A stretch of DNA of 39,688 bases from Acidobacteriota bacterium (GTDB taxonomy: Bacteria; Acidobacteriota; Terriglobia; Acidiferrales; UBA7541): contig QHYH01000144.1 of the NCBI GenBank assembly GCA_003223215.1, forward strand, positions 1-39,688, written 5' to 3'. The stretch's first letter is position 1. Every line of letters begins with the position of its first letter. The translations under genes and the position numbers were made by a program. Shown here in pieces: positions 25,569 through 35,297 of this stretch. A model generated the notes under the pieces. It saw nothing but the letters and a program-made list of their open reading frames with translations, searched no databases and had not been told where the DNA came from.

Positions 25569-25642
25569 GTCGTAGCCTCCCTGATTAGGAGCGGACAATA
25601 GGCAGACTATAACAAATCAGCTAACCCCGCACTGGCCGGTCG

Positions 25643-25819
25643 TTCAGGTGGAGCCGGATGCTCAGGTCCAGTCGGCTGCTCCGAATCGAGCGACCCGATA
25701 TTGAGAAACGCTATCGGAAGAACGTCCTGTGGTCGCCATCATGCTTTGCCGCCAGTTGTGGCGGGGCACCGCTGGGCATCATTAGGCAATACGTCGAGCA
25801 ACAAAAGACACCACTTTAA
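25643..25819 (+). pseudogene. tnpA: IS200/IS605 TnpA, C-terminal remnant
   Basis: 58 codons before TAA read ...LLRIERPDIEKRYRKNVLWS then PSCFAASCGGAPLGIIRQYV and EQQKTPL. This is the C-terminal third of a Y1 (HUH) transposase: the SYFAASCGGAP..IIRQYIEQQ motif carries the catalytic Tyr. The HUH half upstream is gone. The element's right-end hairpin follows immediately (25821-25862), so this is the tail of a decayed single-strand-transposing IS. Confidence 0.85.
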
Positions 25820-25820
25820 C

Positions 25821-25862
25821 GGGCCTTATATCCCCGCCCTGAAGGATGGGGCTTTACGGCCC
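25821..25862 (+). repeat. IS200/IS605 right-end hairpin
   Basis: The outer stem is GGGCC (25821-25825) with GGCCC (25858-25862). Inside, CCCC..GCC pairs with GGATGGGG around CTGAA. The segment CCCCGCCCTGAAGGATGGGG followed by CTTTACGG is the familiar right-end signature of IS200/IS605 elements, recognised by TnpA as a folded single strand. Confidence 0.75.
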
Positions 25863-26010
25863 GACTGGTAAGTACGGGAGGGCCCCTGAAGGCTACCGGA
25901 AGGCCAAGGCTAAGTGCCTTTCACGTTACGCTTCACGCAAAAATGAAAGACTTTCATGCTTTTCCGGTAGATGATTCTGCCGTTAGGGGTAAGGAAGCCC
26001 AGAGGACTAT

Positions 26011-26586
26011 ATGCTCATGATTCCGGTCTCTGTGGAAGGTACATGGTGGACGGAAGCGCATGCTGTGTGGATTGAGGCTTTTGCACTCATAGGGATTCTT
26101 GTCGCTGATCTTTTCTTGGCTTTCTTTACCCTTCAGGAACGTAGAGAGGCGCGTCGAGAGCGTCGGCAAGTGGAGATTGCAAGGCAACGGAGCGAGGTAA
26201 CCTTGGCCGGAATTACGGCACTAGAGCGCACCATGAGCGAGGAGGATGGGTGTAATACGTTGTGGCACCGCGATTTCAAGCACGCCGGATTTGCTGTTGA
26301 GAAAGACCTATATACTCAGCTTCCTGAATATTTAAGGCGAAAATGTGACGCACTCATGGACGAAAACAGGAGGCCGATGGCCCCGGATGCACACACGAAG
26401 TTGCGTTTTCTGCTGGTATTCAGATTCCCCTATCCGAATTTCGACGCCGTGCTGGAAGATGTTGACAGGCTCCATTTTGGGAACGCGCGCACAGTATGGG
26501 ACGACAACGGAAGGCCAATAAAGGTTTCTAGAAGCTCGCCAGTCAGCATTTCCGGCGAATCTCGCCGCCAGGGTGTGAAGCCCTAG
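26011..26586 (+). CDS. Single-TM hypothetical protein with coiled coil
   Basis: 191 residues starting MLMIPVSVEGTWWTEAHAVW. A membrane helix (AFALIGILVADLFLAFFTLQ, about 23-42) leads into a very basic coiled coil (ERREARRERRQVEIARQRSE, about 43-62). A cytoplasmic domain of about 125 residues follows (EDGCNTLWHRDFKHAGFAVE; LRFLLVFRFPYPNFDAVLED). AGAGGA lies just upstream of ATG 26011. No family recognised. It stands alone between the IS605 remnant and a convergent DUF72 gene. Confidence 0.55.
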   Translation: MLMIPVSVEGTWWTEAHAVWIEAFALIGILVADLFLAFFTLQERREARRERRQVEIARQRSEVTLAGITALERTMSEEDGCNTLWHRDFKHAGFAVEKDLYTQLPEYLRRKCDALMDENRRPMAPDAHTKLRFLLVFRFPYPNFDAVLEDVDRLHFGNARTVWDDNGRPIKVSRSSPVSISGESRRQGVKP

Positions 26587-26763
26587 AAAGTGCCGATAGG
26601 GACCGCCGGAATCCGGTACGGCCTCTTCAAACGGGGTGAACACCCCTTATGCGAATCTAGGTGTTTTCCCGTGCGCCCCGAGCACCCGTGTAGCGTCGAG
26701 AAGCGCATTGCCTTTCGTCTGCGAGACAAACCGATCATTGCCGAGAAAATCTTGCCTGTAGAA

Positions 26764-27708
26764 TCACTTCTCAGCGAGCTGGGGCCGGAACGGCGGCAGC
26801 GGGGTTCTTCCGTTCCATAGCTCCAAAAACTGTTTCACTGTCGCCGGAGCGTGCCCTGCATAGTGGTTGTTTGCGAACGCAAAGATTTTTCGGATTCGCT
26901 TGTCATCGACAAGACACTTCAACACGACGACCCAACTCGTCAGGTCGTTCTGCCTGTCGATCACGGTCTTGTCCCACGTCGTCGTCTGCTCCTCAGTAGC
27001 CTTGCGATTCCCCAACCATCTGACATAAGAGAAGTCGGCAGTGACCAAGTCGAGCGTGCCTTTCATCTCCCAGGGTCGAGGCATAAACGACGTGTCAGTC
27101 AGCGCCAACGCCACGTTGTACCCGCGGAGCAAATCCGTCAGCCGAGGGTCGAGCCATTCCTTGTTGCGGACTTCCACCACAAAGCGACCTGCCCGAAGGT
27201 CTGACGCTCGTTTGAAGAAGGATTGCAAGCGACCACGAAATTCCTCGGAACTCTTGAGCATCCATTTGTCGAATTTGGGGAATTGCAGGAGCATCGGGCC
27301 GAGCTTGTTGCCCAGCAACTGCATCCTCTCGATGAACTCATCAAACTCAGCCTCGCATTCGACCAGCACTTTGTCGTGCGTGATGATCTGGGGAACCTTT
27401 ACTGCGAAGATGAAATCTCCAGGCGTCTTCCCGTTCCAGCCTGTGACGGTTGAAGCGCTTGGAGTGCCATAAAACGTGCTATCGATTTCAACCGTTTGAA
27501 ACCAGCTGGCATAGTGACGGAGAAAATCCTTTGGCCGCATGCCTTGGGGATAGAAGGAGGCTTCCCAACCAGCCGCCGTGAATGATGAAGTGCCGAGTAA
27601 GATGCGGGGCAGTGAAAAAGGGCGGGTGCCAGTGGGTTCGGACGATTTTTCGAGGTCGAACAGGGTGGGCTGCCGAACCGGTTCAACCTTGGGAGGCTTT
27701 GAATTCAC
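26764..27708 (-). CDS. DUF72 (YecE-like) family protein
   Basis: 314 residues. After a 35-residue leader comes the DUF72 TIM-barrel: ILLGTSSFTAAGWEASFYPQ, FQTVEIDSTFYGTPSASTV, GDFIFAVKVPQIITHDK, LGPMLLQFPKFDKW, RFVVEVRNKEWLD, VALALTDTSFMP, then YVRWLGNR and the C-terminal IFAFANNHYAGHAPATVKQF. All typical DUF72 motifs are present in order and length is normal or slightly long. The biochemical function is unknown; the fold resembles phosphate-binding sugar-isomerase barrels. It is not in an evident operon. Confidence 0.9.
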   Translation of the reverse strand: MNSKPPKVEPVRQPTLFDLEKSSEPTGTRPFSLPRILLGTSSFTAAGWEASFYPQGMRPKDFLRHYASWFQTVEIDSTFYGTPSASTVTGWNGKTPGDFIFAVKVPQIITHDKVLVECEAEFDEFIERMQLLGNKLGPMLLQFPKFDKWMLKSSEEFRGRLQSFFKRASDLRAGRFVVEVRNKEWLDPRLTDLLRGYNVALALTDTSFMPRPWEMKGTLDLVTADFSYVRWLGNRKATEEQTTTWDKTVIDRQNDLTSWVVVLKCLVDDKRIRKIFAFANNHYAGHAPATVKQFLELWNGRTPLPPFRPQLAEK

Positions 27709-28173
27709 AGTTCCGAGAGCCTAGCACCCACGCCGCCTCCGGGCAATCGGCCGTCATTGCTGGACGCCCTTTCGTCGTTCACAGAAATGACTCAAGACGC
27801 TGACGATCAGAACCCACCGAGCGACAATCATGAGATTGCCAACAACGCCCCCGTATTCCTTTCGGCGGAAGCAAAAAAACAGGTCTCCGCAGTGGAGACA
27901 AATTCAATCCAGAATGAGCTGCGAGCATCTATATCCGCTCTCAGCCCGTAAAGCCTTTGATCGGAATAGCGTGGCTGCTATGGCCTGTGAAATAAATGGG
28001 CTCGGGCGAACCAGAAAATAAGTAGAAAACCCAGCACCGACAAAAAAACCTGAAACGCCGTGCTAGATGCTTTCCCGCACCTGATTTTCATACCGATGGT
28101 TGAACCGAAGTCCTAAAAATCCTGCCCATCGGTACCATAGACGCTCCTTGCCTCAACAATTTACAAGTGAACC
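27709..28173. other. Intergenic stretch
   Basis: 465 bp. A short frame from 27787 (MTQDADDQNPPSDNHEIANN..., about 54 codons) is polar and could be a small protein, but it lacks a ribosome site and any recognised motif. Nothing else is seen. Confidence 0.4.
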
Positions 28174-28317
28174 ATGAGGCGAATGTCACTGGGGCTCGCT
28201 GGCGTGCTGCTAGCATTAGTCCCTATCGGATGTCTCCTAGCGGCACACTTCCATACCAAGCATACCGCCGCGTGCTGTAGCGCCAGGATTTGTGCCATCG
28301 CTCACCACCATCATTGA
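28174..28317 (+). CDS. Possible 47-residue Cys/His-rich lipoprotein-like peptide
   Basis: The frame starts MRRMSLGLAGVLLALVPIGC, a short lipoprotein-style signal with LVPIGC, and continues LLAAHFHTKHTAACCSARIC, then AIAHHHH and stop. Clustered His and Cys after a signal sequence suggest metal binding at the envelope. There is no strong ribosome site and no family is recognised, so it may be chance or a degraded gene. Confidence 0.3.
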   Translation: MRRMSLGLAGVLLALVPIGCLLAAHFHTKHTAACCSARICAIAHHHH

Positions 28318-28539
28318 TCATGCTCGGCGTACCTTGTACCTGTTGGGAATGCTTGAGCGCCGGTCGTCCATCTCGAATTGGGGTCTTGACACGCCTCATC
28401 GCGCCCTGGCTTGTCTCCGCGGGGGATCCAGCCAAACGCTTTTATCTCCTCAACAGGGTTCTTTATCTCTGCTTGTAGATTCTCGTCGAGTCGGAGTAGG
28501 GATCATGATTACTCACAACCCCCTCCACGGATCCGGACA

Positions 28540-28819
28540 GCTGGAGATTCCTCTCCAGCTCCTCACCGTAGTGTCGCCACGTCTCCCCGTCCGCGCCCGG
28601 CGCGGCTTCTTTCTTCAAAGAGAAGTAGGCCATGCGCAGCGTTTCCAGGTTATAGATGTGGTGCAGAAGCGCCGTGAACCGCAACTTCCTATCCTGCTTT
28701 GCTGCTTGACGGTCGCACGTTCCCCTGTCAACGCTTCGACGCCGCCCTCGCGAGCAGCTCTGCATGACTCGGGGCCGATGTGGGTCGCTAATCCACTTTC
28801 GTGTGACTTTTTCATTCAC
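28540..28819 (-). pseudogene. Group II intron reverse transcriptase, N-terminal remnant
   Basis: The minus-strand frame has DRKLRFTALLHHIYNLETLR followed by MAYFSLKKEAAPGADGETWR and HYGEELERNL, the start of the RT domain of bacterial group II intron proteins (LtrA-like). After this the sequence leaves the family. A leader typical of these introns (SGLATHIGPESCRAA ... VEALTGER) is readable in a neighbouring frame just upstream, so there is at least one frameshift. RT motifs 1-7, maturase and HNH parts are missing. It is unrelated in structure to the ORF-less intron at 128-990 as far as I can see. Confidence 0.8.
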
Positions 28820-29314
28820 TACAACCTCGCCGGTTTAACCGGCGCTCAAGAGTAACCACGATGTAATTTCTTTGTAAGGCTCTTGTAAACAGCTGGCGCC
28901 AACCATCTTGTTGGTCCGTGGGTTGCACTGAGTATGTGTGCGGGGGGAGGCTGTCGGACCCAAAGGTGCCTCCTTGGGTATACTGCGATTGCTAAGATCC
29001 TAAGATCGTCGTTTGTGGCGACAGCGCGATTCTTGGGATCGCCAGTCTTTCCGAAGGCCGACCCCTCCGCAATGCGGGGACAACACACAGTCTTGACGCC
29101 CCAGAGCGGCGGCGAATCCCAGCAGAAGACATCCGAAAATGCCTAGCGTCGGGCGACGATTGGTAGAGAGCCGTCAGCATGTAAGGGTTGCGTTCATCTA
29201 ATCCTTTTGGTTTTCTCGCGTGGATGCCTGCGGTGTGACATTCATCGGTCGCTTCAATTTCTCAACCATGGCCGTATCGTCTGATAGATTGAATGTTGTT
29301 GCCGGAGGCCACCC
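28820..29314. other. Probable remains of group II intron 5' region, otherwise empty
   Basis: About 495 bp. The segment next to the RT remnant has GCGCCGGTTAAACCGGCG-type inverted symmetry (near 28830-28850) and lies where intron RNA domains would be. No boundary can be set. No other gene is supported. Confidence 0.35.
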
Positions 29315-29992
29315 ATGTTTCGCACTTCCGCCGGATGTGTCTTTTCCGCGCTTCTAGCGGGGCTTCTTGTTTGGCCCTATTCCGCCGTTTTCGGCGCAAA
29401 CCTATCTGATGAGGCCGTGCGCGAGGCGTATTTCCTGGGCCAGCGGAACGATGAAAAGACGGCTCGCTTCCTCGAGACCTACCGCCGGCTTTTCCCCCTG
29501 CCGCAATCCGGCCTCTACGTTTCCGAAATCGAGCTCTTCACTCCTTATGCTGAAACCGTTGACCTCTCTCGCCAGCGCACGTTCGGTTACAGCGCGCAAC
29601 AGGCGGCGCAGGAGTACCGCGATCGTGGTGATGTGTTTCGCCTCCGCGTCCGAGTGTTTTTCACCGATACGTACTCCCTGCGCACTTATGCCCAAACCGC
29701 GACGCAGAAGGATGGCCGGAAAACAGGGCTCGGACAGGATCCCAGGACCCACTCGAACGGCTCGCAGGGTTTTCAGGTCCAACTTTGGCAAAAAGACAGG
29801 CTCATCGAACCCTTGGAGATTCCCGGCATACCGGTCTTCCGCGGCTACACCGTGGGCGCAGCTTATTATGGGTTCGACGTTGTCCTGCACTATAACGGGG
29901 ACGATATCGCCGCGGACAACGCTGAAGTGGTCGTCCTTACACCGGATGGCCAGCGCATCGCTGCCGAGTTTGATCTAGCGAAACTCCCTTAA
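29315..29992 (+). CDS. Secreted hypothetical protein
   Basis: 225 residues with signal peptide MFRTSAGCVFSALLAGLLVW ending near VFGA. Mature motifs: DEAVREAYFLGQRNDEKTAR, FPLPQSGLYVSEIELFTPYA, AAQEYRDRGDVFRLRVRVFF, IPVFRGYTVGAAYYGFDVVL, and a C-terminal ADNAEVVVLTPDGQRIAAEF. The pattern suggests a mixed alpha/beta envelope protein of a kind I have seen as uncharacterised in Acidobacteriota. GGAGG lies 8 bases before ATG 29315. No named family. Confidence 0.68.
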   Translation: MFRTSAGCVFSALLAGLLVWPYSAVFGANLSDEAVREAYFLGQRNDEKTARFLETYRRLFPLPQSGLYVSEIELFTPYAETVDLSRQRTFGYSAQQAAQEYRDRGDVFRLRVRVFFTDTYSLRTYAQTATQKDGRKTGLGQDPRTHSNGSQGFQVQLWQKDRLIEPLEIPGIPVFRGYTVGAAYYGFDVVLHYNGDDIAADNAEVVVLTPDGQRIAAEFDLAKLP

Positions 29993-30142
29993 CTCCTCCA
30001 ACCCTTAAGTTCACACGCCACATCTTCTTCAGTCCCCAAGTTTGTAGACAGCTTTGCGCCAAACAAAGGCTTTTCCCCTTGCCCTGGCGGGACTCTCACC
30101 CGCTAGATCATCAACGAGCTTCACTCGACTATCCCGGCGCCC

Positions 30143-32800
30143 TCATTCGTAGCGTAACGTTGCGGCGGGGTCCGTGCGCATGGCGCGCCTCGCAGGAATG
30201 TAACAGGCCACGATGGCGACAAGCGCGAGCAGAGCCGCGACGGTAGCGAAGGTGACGGGATCAACCGCGCTGACGCCGAAAAGCAGGCTACGCATGAGTT
30301 GCGTGAGCCCGAGGGCCGCGGCCAAGCCGGCGAATACACCCATTATCGTGAGCCGGGCGCCCTCGCCGAGGACGAGGCGCATTACGTCGTAGTGCTGCGC
30401 TCCGAGAGCGATGCGAATTCCGATTTCGCGCGCGCGGTGTGCGACGGAATAGGAGATGAGTCCGTACAGGCCAACCATGGTAAGAATCAGGGCGAGCGCC
30501 GCGAAGCTGCCAATCAGATAGGCAGGGTAGCGGCGAAGAAACACAGACGGAGACTGGGCGATGATCTGGTCCATGGTGAGAGGCTGGATCAGAGCCAATT
30601 GCGGATCCAAAGCATGCAGTGAGGCGCGTATGGCGCTTGTCGCATTGGCGGGATTGCCGCTGGTGCGGACCAAGTAGGGGATAAAGGAGTTCGCGTCCTG
30701 CGCGAAGGGCAGGAAGAGACTTGGCTCATCGGGGCCGTCGAGGCCAGCCTCGGCAGTGTTGCCGACGACGCCGACGATTTCGCGGTAGGGCTGCGTGGGT
30801 GAGTAAGTGAATTTGATGCGCTTGCCGAGGGGATCCTCGCCGTGGAAATACTGCTTTGCCCAAGCTGCGTTGACGATGACGTGCTGCGTCGCTGTTTCGT
30901 TATCGGCCGAGTCATTGAACAAGCGCCCGGCCAGCAGCGGGATTTTCATCACCGAAAAATAGTTGGACCCGACATCCCTGATATTGCATTCGTTCTCGTG
31001 GCCCATTGCCACAGGGCGGCCCTCGATGAGGAAGCGGATGGAGGCCCCACCGCCGGTGAGCGGTGCAACACTGTTGGAAGTGACTCCCTCAACGCCGGGA
31101 AGATTGCGAAGACGATCGGTAAACTCCTTGTCGAACCGAATCGCGTCAGGATCCTTGGGATACGAAGTCGAAGGAAGGTTCACAACGAAGACGAGGAGTC
31201 TCTGTGTGTCAAAGCCGGGATTGCGATCCACCAGCGCAGCGAGGCTCTTCACCATCAGGGCTGAGCCGATCAAAAGCACCAAAGAAAAGGCAATTTCCGC
31301 CATGACGAGGATGCTGCGCAGCCGCGCGCGAATTCCGCCGGCGGAGGCACGCCCTTCCTCTTTGAGCGTCTCTCCCTCACGTCCGTGAGAAATCTGCAGG
31401 GCTGGAACCAGGCCGAAGGCCACTCCGGTGAAAATCACGGCGGCGCACAGAAAGGTGAGGACAGCAAAATTGGCGTGAGTGTCGCGCAAAAAAGGCGCAG
31501 AGTCTAGGAGTTGTTCCGGTATGGCCGCGATGAGGAGCGAGCTGCCCCACTCGGCGAGCAGCAGGCCAAGCGCACCTCCGGCGGCTGCAAGCATCATGGT
31601 TTCCACGAGGAGCTGCGAAATCAAGCGGCTTCGAGGGGCACCTAGCGCGGCGCGAATGCTGAATTCTCTCCTCCTGCCCGCAGCGCGAGCCAGCAACAGG
31701 TTCGCAACATTGGCGCAGGCAATGAGCAGTACAAATCCGACGGCGCCGAACAGAATCAGCAGCAGCGGCTGGACCTGGCCCACGATGCGATGCCGCAACG
31801 GAGCCATCACGATTTGAATCGCGCCGTTCTCCTTTGGGTAAGCCGCGGTGAGGCCCGCGTTAATCGAGTTCAATTCCGACCGGGCTTGCTGCGGAGTGAC
31901 GCCGGGGGCGAGCCGGCCGATAACCGGCATCCAACGAAGGCTGCGGCGGCTTACCAAATCCTTCTCAATATGCAGCGGCACCCAGATCTCCGCGTTGCCT
32001 CGGGGTGCAAATTCAAACTCGCGAGGAAGGACGCCGATGATGCTGACGCTTTTATCGTCGAGCTGTATGGAGCGGCCAAGGACATGCTCGTCGCCGCCGA
32101 ACCGGCGTATCCAGGAACCATAAGTGAGGATGGCGACTTTTGGTCCCGCGGCGATGTCCTCTCCAGTCGCGAAATCTCGGCCGAGAAAGGGTTTGACGCC
32201 AAGGGTGGAGAAAAAATTGATGCTTGCTTGGACGCCAAAGACCATCTCCGGCTCACCCGCGCCATGAAGGGTGAAGCCGTCGCCACTGAACCCGGCAAGG
32301 GATTGGAAGGATTTCGACTGGTGTGTCCAATCGAGGTAATCGGGGTAGGAGGCGTTCCAGATTCGTGTATCCAATTCGCTGGACTTGCCTTCTTGGGGGC
32401 GCACTTCGCCAAGGGTTATCAGGAGGTTCGGTTGCCAGTAGGGAAGTGGGCGCATGAGCGCCGCGTAGACAACGGAAAAGATGGCCGTGTTCGCGCCAAT
32501 CCCTAGGGCCAGGGTGAGGATGGCGACGACGGAAAAGCCGGGATTGTTCCTGAGCATTCGAAAGCCATAACGGAGGTCATGGAGAAGGTTCTCGATGGAA
32601 GGCCACCGCCAGACGTCGCGGGCGTTCTCCTCCATCAGCGTCACATTCCCAAACTCACGGCGAGCCGCAGACTCGGCGTCTTTCCGCGACATGCCGTTCC
32701 TCACTAGTCCTTCCACCTTTTCTTCAAGGTGTTCCCGAATCTCTTCGGAGAGATCGCCGTAAAGCCGACGGCGAGAAACCAATTGCTTGAGCCAGTTCAT
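30143..32800 (-). CDS. ADOP-type ABC permease with prefix domain, 885 aa
   Basis: Residues 1-75 ([37 protein letters not shown]) are the permease-prefix domain that marks ADOP proteins. Then come TM1 ([20 protein letters not shown]), a MacB-like periplasmic domain, the first FtsX unit near 345-470 ([20 protein letters not shown]), a second periplasmic domain and the terminal FtsX unit ([30 protein letters not shown]), ending LRYE. No ATPase gene is next to it. Its ATG overlaps the TGA of the PadR gene by 4 bases, so the two are co-expressed and PadR probably controls it. Export substrate unknown. Confidence 0.94.
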   Translation of the reverse strand: MNWLKQLVSRRRLYGDLSEEIREHLEEKVEGLVRNGMSRKDAESAARREFGNVTLMEENARDVWRWPSIENLLHDLRYGFRMLRNNPGFSVVAILTLALGIGANTAIFSVVYAALMRPLPYWQPNLLITLGEVRPQEGKSSELDTRIWNASYPDYLDWTHQSKSFQSLAGFSGDGFTLHGAGEPEMVFGVQASINFFSTLGVKPFLGRDFATGEDIAAGPKVAILTYGSWIRRFGGDEHVLGRSIQLDDKSVSIIGVLPREFEFAPRGNAEIWVPLHIEKDLVSRRSLRWMPVIGRLAPGVTPQQARSELNSINAGLTAAYPKENGAIQIVMAPLRHRIVGQVQPLLLILFGAVGFVLLIACANVANLLLARAAGRRREFSIRAALGAPRSRLISQLLVETMMLAAAGGALGLLLAEWGSSLLIAAIPEQLLDSAPFLRDTHANFAVLTFLCAAVIFTGVAFGLVPALQISHGREGETLKEEGRASAGGIRARLRSILVMAEIAFSLVLLIGSALMVKSLAALVDRNPGFDTQRLLVFVVNLPSTSYPKDPDAIRFDKEFTDRLRNLPGVEGVTSNSVAPLTGGGASIRFLIEGRPVAMGHENECNIRDVGSNYFSVMKIPLLAGRLFNDSADNETATQHVIVNAAWAKQYFHGEDPLGKRIKFTYSPTQPYREIVGVVGNTAEAGLDGPDEPSLFLPFAQDANSFIPYLVRTSGNPANATSAIRASLHALDPQLALIQPLTMDQIIAQSPSVFLRRYPAYLIGSFAALALILTMVGLYGLISYSVAHRAREIGIRIALGAQHYDVMRLVLGEGARLTIMGVFAGLAAALGLTQLMRSLLFGVSAVDPVTFATVAALLALVAIVACYIPARRAMRTDPAATLRYE

Positions 32801-33138
32801 GATTCACCCCGCGCCAGAACCCGCGTAATCCCTTCGAGCATACGCTCGAACCTCGATACCTCGCGCTCTAGATGCTTCACGCCTACCGCCGTCAGCTTGT
32901 AAATCCGGACACGCCGGTTTGTGGAGGAAATGCCCCATGCGGCCTTCACAAGCTCTGCTTTGAGAAGGCGCTGGAGAGCTGGGTAAAGCGATCCTTCTTC
33001 GATCTCGAGCAAATCGTTTGAGGTTCGTTTGATATGTTGCGCGAGGGCATAGCCATGGAGAGGCTGCCGCTTCAACGTGCGAAGAATCATCATTTCTAAA
33101 GCGCCTGGAAACAGGTCACGCTGCTCGTAGCTCTTCAC
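32797..33138 (-). CDS. PadR-family transcriptional regulator
   Basis: 113 residues. The winged-helix domain starts [20 protein letters not shown] with [29 protein letters not shown] (recognition helix) and the wing [16 protein letters not shown]. The C-terminal helix ([18 protein letters not shown]) is the dimerisation element of short PadR proteins. It is the first gene of an overlapping pair with the ADOP permease. PadR proteins usually repress until a ligand, often a toxic compound, is bound, so the pair probably forms a ligand-induced efflux unit. A palindrome in its own promoter region may be the operator. Confidence 0.92.
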   Translation of the reverse strand: MKSYEQRDLFPGALEMMILRTLKRQPLHGYALAQHIKRTSNDLLEIEEGSLYPALQRLLKAELVKAAWGISSTNRRVRIYKLTAVGVKHLEREVSRFERMLEGITRVLARGES

Positions 33139-33159
33139 AAGGAGAACCCCCCGCTCAGG

Positions 33160-33212
33160 CTAGTTCTGACTAGGCCTAGACACAAATAGTATAGCTCGAA
33201 TTTTGCTGTCAA
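33160..33212 (-). promoter_or_regulatory. Promoter and candidate PadR operator
   Basis: On the minus strand TTGACA (33207-33212) is a perfect -35, with TATACT (33188-33193) or the overlapping TACTAT as -10; spacing of 13 or 15 is short. Downstream is a perfect 10-bp palindrome CTAGGCCTAG (33170-33179) and a further CTAG 10 bases on, between the promoter and the padR start. The location suits autorepression by PadR. Confidence 0.5.
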
Positions 33213-33337
33213 GCATGCGGTTGGTGCTTTGACGGTGGCGCTCGAACCTCCGAACTCGCGGGATGGTTCACTGTTGCGGATTCGAACGCCCCATAAGTGA
33301 GACCATCTCGTGTCTCAACAGGCTGCCGGAGAAAGGT

Positions 33338-34790
33338 TCAAGAGTCTGCGGACGACGTCGAAGTCGGGGCGAATTCCGGCCTGGTAGCCGCCATCAACGG
33401 CATGGCGTTCAAATTCAAAAGCAGGGACTCCACGATCTCCCTGCCGTCGGGATCGCGCACCGCTTGCAATGGCGTGCGGCCACCGAGTGCCGGCACCTTA
33501 TGGTTAACCCAGTCCTCGGCTTGCTTCTCGATGATTTCCTGAAGCCTCCTCTTTGCCTCCGGATCGCGGCGAAGGGCTTGCTCGAACTCCTCACCATCCT
33601 TCGCCTGCGCCTTGGTTCGTTTGGGAGCTTTCGCGAGCATCTCGTCGGCCGTTTGCGCCGTTGTGCTCTGGTGCGTAACGGAAGCACCAAGCCGCCTTTC
33701 GATCTCAGCGCGGAGGCGTCTGGCGCGATTTGCGGAATTCACTTTCGCAATCAGGGATCGGCCGGCAATTTTGATATTCCCGAGGATGGTATTGTCCCAA
33801 CTCGGAATCCTCGGGTTGCCCTTCCTCGACCAGTCAAATTCAATGCTCTCGAGCTTCCCATCTTTGCCGAATTTCGCCTCCTCCAAAAGCTCCTCTTTCG
33901 ATTGGAGCAGGGCCAGCGGCGCGAGGGCGTCAAACGCCTCTTCAGGCGATTCAATGCGGAACTTCAGCGTGTGGAACACAAGCGGATCACCGTCCGTATT
34001 GGCCAATCGTGGGGGAGTGTACAGTCCATCCCGAATCGTTAGGTACTTGAGACGAATCGCATCCTGGCATCGTACAAGATCGGCGGGAGTCAAATCCCGA
34101 TTTTGCTTGGCGATCTTCCTTCGCAGCTGCTTCCGGAGACCAATCACCTCGCCCTTCCACCTGGGCGGGATGCGGATCGGGGCCGTACAACCGAGAATGG
34201 AGAGTGTCGGCAGGTTCCAAATCTGCGCGTAAACTACATCTCCCTTTTGCAGCATATGTGAGGCCGACTGCTCGACAACCTCCGTCTCTCCGCCAATCAG
34301 GATATCCCGCAGCCGAATGCGCTCGCCGGGCTCACTCCACAAGACTTCAAAGAAACTGAGTGGCTGTGTGGTGGCCTGTTCAAGAAACAAGCGCTCGAGC
34401 TCCGACAGCCGGCCGCCTTTTTCCAGCTCGTACCATCGAGTGACAATGCCGCCTCTCCAGATCGCTCCCTTTCCGCTGCGCGGCCTTTGGGGGTCCCAAT
34501 GGAACAAGAAGTAAGGCATGAAGATCTGCTGCTCACCGGGGTAGGCATCCAAGGGAACCGGCAGATCGGTCATCTTGAAGTCTTCCCAGGCCACCTGAAT
34601 CTGGTCGCCAAAACTTGCGTTCGGCAAACCTCAGCATGTCTCGTGTTAGCTGGTCGGATGCGTCTCGTTGCCGTGCCCAAAAACTGTGGGTGGCACATTG
34701 CTGCTCCAAACAGCAGCGCTTGTATTTCTTGCCGCTGCCACAAGGACACGGGTCATTTCTGCCGATCTTGCCCTTCCCAGGAGAGAGCAT
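33338..34790 (-). pseudogene. SEC-C zinc-motif protein, split by one extra base
   Basis: The first frame (34533-34790) begins [27 protein letters not shown], a canonical SEC-C zinc motif, then [15 protein letters not shown]. The rest of the protein is in the next frame (33338-34627): [13 protein letters not shown], a long alpha/beta body, and a conserved C-terminal element WVNHKVPALGGRTPLQAVRD PDGREIVESLL often found with SEC-C proteins. The join is at a run of four A on the plus strand (34610-34613); three would restore one 480-residue frame. A homopolymer change of this kind may be a sequencing error or a true mutation. Function unknown; SEC-C motifs bind SecB-like or chaperone partners in some proteins. 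Confidence 0.85.
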
Positions 34791-35297
34791 AATGTCGACA
34801 CATTACCCTCCGAAATCAGGAAAGACAAGAGCCGAAGTTCATGCTTTTGTGGATTTCCTGCTCAGTATTCGATTGCCCCCTGCTCTCGAGAGCGGAGGCA
34901 ATGCTCGGGACGCCGCCGAGTTATCAACTGCTGGTTGTTGGAGGTTGCCAAGCACATCAGCCGCAACTGTCAGCACCGTACACGAGGGAAGTCTGGACCG
35001 CCATGGCGAGGTGCTCGAAAAAAGCCCGCCGGTCAAGGACGCCGAGCCGGCCAGCTTTTTGCCGCAATGGCACATCGCTAGCCGGTCACTCGGATTCTGC
35101 AAACAAGCCCCGATTTGCTCTGACCCGAGTTTGTAGGGGGCCGAAACAGAACTTCTCGTCCTCCTTTTTTAAGATTGGATCGCGTTTTCTTTCACGATTC
35201 ACTGGGGAAAAATGGTTTCGCCAGCGAGGGCGGTAGATGGCAGAATCCTTAGAACTCACTCTGTCAGGGAAACGCGATTCAGCGCGAGGTCGAACCG
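34791..35297. other. 507-bp stretch without a supported gene
   Basis: Frames on both strands are arginine/serine-rich with no motif and no ribosome site. Its right end must contain the promoter of the gene at 35298. Confidence 0.45.

Noticed and set aside
28292-28855. 187-codon frame on the plus strand
   Set aside because: It overlaps the RT remnant, which has recognisable family sequence on the minus strand.
31790-32506. 238-codon frame on the plus strand
   Set aside because: It is antisense to the ADOP permease.
33238-33295. tRNA-like GTTCGAATCC segment on the minus strand
   Set aside because: There is no acceptor stem, D-arm or anticodon arm around it and no CCA end, so it is not a tRNA.
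33263-34042. 259-codon frame on the plus strand
   Set aside because: It is antisense to the SEC-C protein, whose conserved C-terminal element lies in the same region.
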